Shown here one piece after another: positions 59,124-64,000 of a stretch of DNA of 64,000 nt. The translations under genes and the position numbers were made by a program. The stretch spans positions 15,252,001-15,316,000 of the forward strand of contig NC_079878.1 in assembly GCF_029227915.1 (NCBI RefSeq), given 5' to 3'. This DNA comes from Hydractinia symbiolongicarpus. Lineage: Eukaryota > Cnidaria > Hydrozoa > Anthoathecata > Hydractiniidae. The notes under the pieces were generated by a model. That model was not told where the DNA came from. It saw only the letters and a program-made list of their open reading frames with translations, and did not search any database. How positions within the stretch are numbered: position 1 is the first letter of the stretch; each line of letters starts with the position of its first letter.

Positions 59124-59520
59124 CTTAACATTGCAGCATGGCGAAATGACATAAATATATTGTTTCTCCCAAGATAGAAAACGTTGTATGTTGATAAGTT
59201 ATTTTGCATCTTTATAACAAAAAAATTTTTACGTGAAAAAAAAGTGCGTAGCAAAAAAAATATATAAAAAATATATAAAATGCTCGTAGCAAAAGAAAAT
59301 GCGCGTTGCAAAAATAAATTTGCGTTACAAAAAAAATGCGCGTTGCAAAAAAATAAATGCGCGTTGCATAAAATAAATGCGCGTAGCAGCTGACCCTTCA
59401 GGACCATCGTATTTATTTATTTACTTTTAGAGGAGGGAAGATAACAGCAGAAAATACAACTTGTGGCGTTCCTTACAACTTGAAAATATGAGTTTCAAAA
59501 AATATTCGAAATTTTTAAGC

Positions 59521-62462
<2,942 letters not shown>

Positions 62463-64000
62463 CTAAAAGTTTTCAATACATTATGTTTCATTCCAATGCT
62501 CTTTCACTTTTAATTGTTTTTTGACATGTTTCTTCTGTGATACATTAAACTGAATGTTAACTCTTTTTACATGCAGTTTCAACAGGATATGCATTATTTT
62601 TATTCCCTTTTTTAACAATAGACCTATTTCCATATCCATTTTCGTTCCTTGGAATATACATACCAAAATACAGATATGGTTTGTTTACTAGCAATATGTG
62701 CAAAATTAATTTGTCATACAGATTGTTATTAACAATTGGTGATAATATGAGATAATAGCATGCTTCAATGGGCCGTTATAATGCTTTTTATTATTATTCT
62801 TGGTGTTAAATGAGCTAGGTAATAGCTAGCTCTGAATATGATATAAGTAGCTAGGCTAGTTGGCTGGCTGCTGACTTGTTCCAAACAACCGTGAAATTTC
62901 AAGCTATTTACCAAAATTGGTGATGCTGCTGGTATATATCCCGTGTCTCCAGTTATTGAATGTACCTTATTTTTTAAACATCTGTGAAAGTAACATTAGC
63001 CAGGCTTACTGACTGTGGTTTTAAGTGAAACTAAGGTTAACAAAAGGGATGATATCCTAATTTTTAAATTTTGTATTCAGAGAGTTACCATCTTGGTAAT
63101 TTTTCAGGCAAATAAAATTGAAATTTTTCCTTGAGAGGATCACTTCACAAAACAAATTAAAAATTGTTTGAAAAAAACACAAAATGGTTACTGACGTACT
63201 GCCTAGAAAAAAAAAAGTTTCTGTAAAATTTTGTCCACAAAATACTTGTCATGTCGAACTTTGACTTTAATAAGTGAAAACAATGTGAAATTTTTTGTGA
63301 AATTTTTTGTGAAGTCAAAAACAAAATTTTTGGTTTTATATTTTCACAAATCGACATTTTGAAAAAATTTCATCGAGATTATTCTCTGTAAAAACAATTT
63401 GGACAATTCTGCAAGATTAATTTTAAGATTTCATAGAGACTGAGATTTTGACAAAATTAAGCACGTTTACAGCTGAAATCCGACATTCTTAAGAAAAAGT
63501 ATATTATTATTATTATTTTTTTTTTGATAAAAACCTAAAAAAATAGGGTGTCATTGAAAAAAAACTTTACTTTTTCTATATATGAAGATTTATGGTAAGC
63601 TCTAAGCTCTATCAATTCACATTACTTACAAACTGTAAGTAATAAAGTTAACCATCACAATGCTTGATGCAAATGTACGATTATTGACAATATGCGAGAG
63701 TAGTGACAGTTACATAATCACAACAGCCGATAGTTTGAAAATATTAACTTTAAAAACCATTTTACGCAACAAATGTTGAAAAATGATTTATTGATTACTC
63801 ATGCAGTTAAGCTATAGCAACAAACCTGCAAAAAATACTTGTGAAAATACTATAAGAAAATCCAGCCTTTTTATTATTCTTGATGTTAAAATCTCTTTAC
63901 TGCCACTCCCCTTTCCCCCGAAGTCAATGTCACTTTTCTTTAGCACTCCACGTTTCTGGAGTACTTCTGTTAGCATCAGTCAAGCATATTTCAATATTGA
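62463..64000. other. No gene recognised; possibly intron of the minus-strand gene
   Basis: AT-rich DNA with runs of A and T. No domain-bearing frame. Confidence 0.45.

Larger units (their letters stand above)
57538..59408. mobile_element. Integrase-like DNA transposon with inverted ends
   Basis: GATGGACCCCAAGGGTCA at 57,538 and GATGGTCCTGAAGGGTCA read inward from 59,408 form 18-bp terminal repeats (three mismatches). Both ends carry subterminal runs of GCAACGCGC / GCTACGCGC words separated by T-runs. Inside are a broken integrase-type gene (minus) and a broken partner gene (plus). Length 1,871 bp. Non-autonomous in its present state. Confidence 0.65.

Overview
The window looks like AT-rich nuclear DNA of an early-branching animal, most likely a cnidarian. 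This is inferred from the mix of elements (Polinton capsid relics, ISL2EU with a YqaJ/PHD partner, Penelope-like elements with GIY-YIG, Helentron with protease and endonuclease, an integrase-like transposon, BEL/Pao, Ty1/copia) and from short GT-AG introns. No species marker is present. Most of the 64 kb is mobile DNA, much of it nested or broken. Only two or three stretches look like host genes.

1-11,087: a head-to-tail tandem of an 8,278-bp unit that I do not recognise as a described transposon class. Each unit has a minus-strand tyrosine recombinase with an N-terminal C2H2 finger and a C-terminal Myb/SANT-like domain. A divergent plus-strand, seven-exon gene encodes a parvovirus-NS1-like SF3 helicase. 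A small conserved plus-strand reading frame is also present. Two satellites are built from the same heptamer, GTTACAA: about 60 copies downstream of the helicase gene and about 65 in the opposite orientation inside a helicase intron. The second copy is cut off just before the helicase start by a long (TAA)n tract. Recombinase, helicase and iteron-like arrays together suggest a replicating, site-specifically integrating element.

11,088-25,479: sparse DNA. It holds a Penelope-like GIY-YIG remnant ending in a hammerhead-like motif, a Helitron (14.8 kb), a broken SET-domain gene in small exons (15.7-18.5 kb) and a 146-bp satellite (20.1-21.2 kb).

25,480-30,191: an intact, apparently very young Ty1/copia retrotransposon with identical LTRs, a 5-bp target duplication, a primer site matching the inside of initiator tRNA-Met, and a strikingly regular array of heat-shock elements in each LTR.

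30,192-45,000: a second (TAA)n tract, strong hairpins, a decayed Polinton structural-gene block (33.3-39.74 kb), an abruptly joined BEL/Pao fragment (39.77-42.24 kb) and a Penelope-like element whose 5' part is inverted (42.6-44.94 kb).

45,001-51,705: an ISL2EU element with a DDE transposase and a convergent YqaJ-PHD gene. It is interrupted by a TA-flanked pogo/Tigger element (47,813-50,709) whose own intron carries an opposite-strand HIRAN-like gene.

51,706-64,000: a deletion derivative of a Helentron (2A-like peptide, cysteine protease, PIF1 tail, EEP endonuclease), three Helitron copies with TC...CTAG ends (54.2-56.2 kb), an integrase-like transposon with terminal repeats (57.5-59.4 kb), and the 3' part of a minus-strand host gene with phase-0 exons (59.5-62.5 kb).
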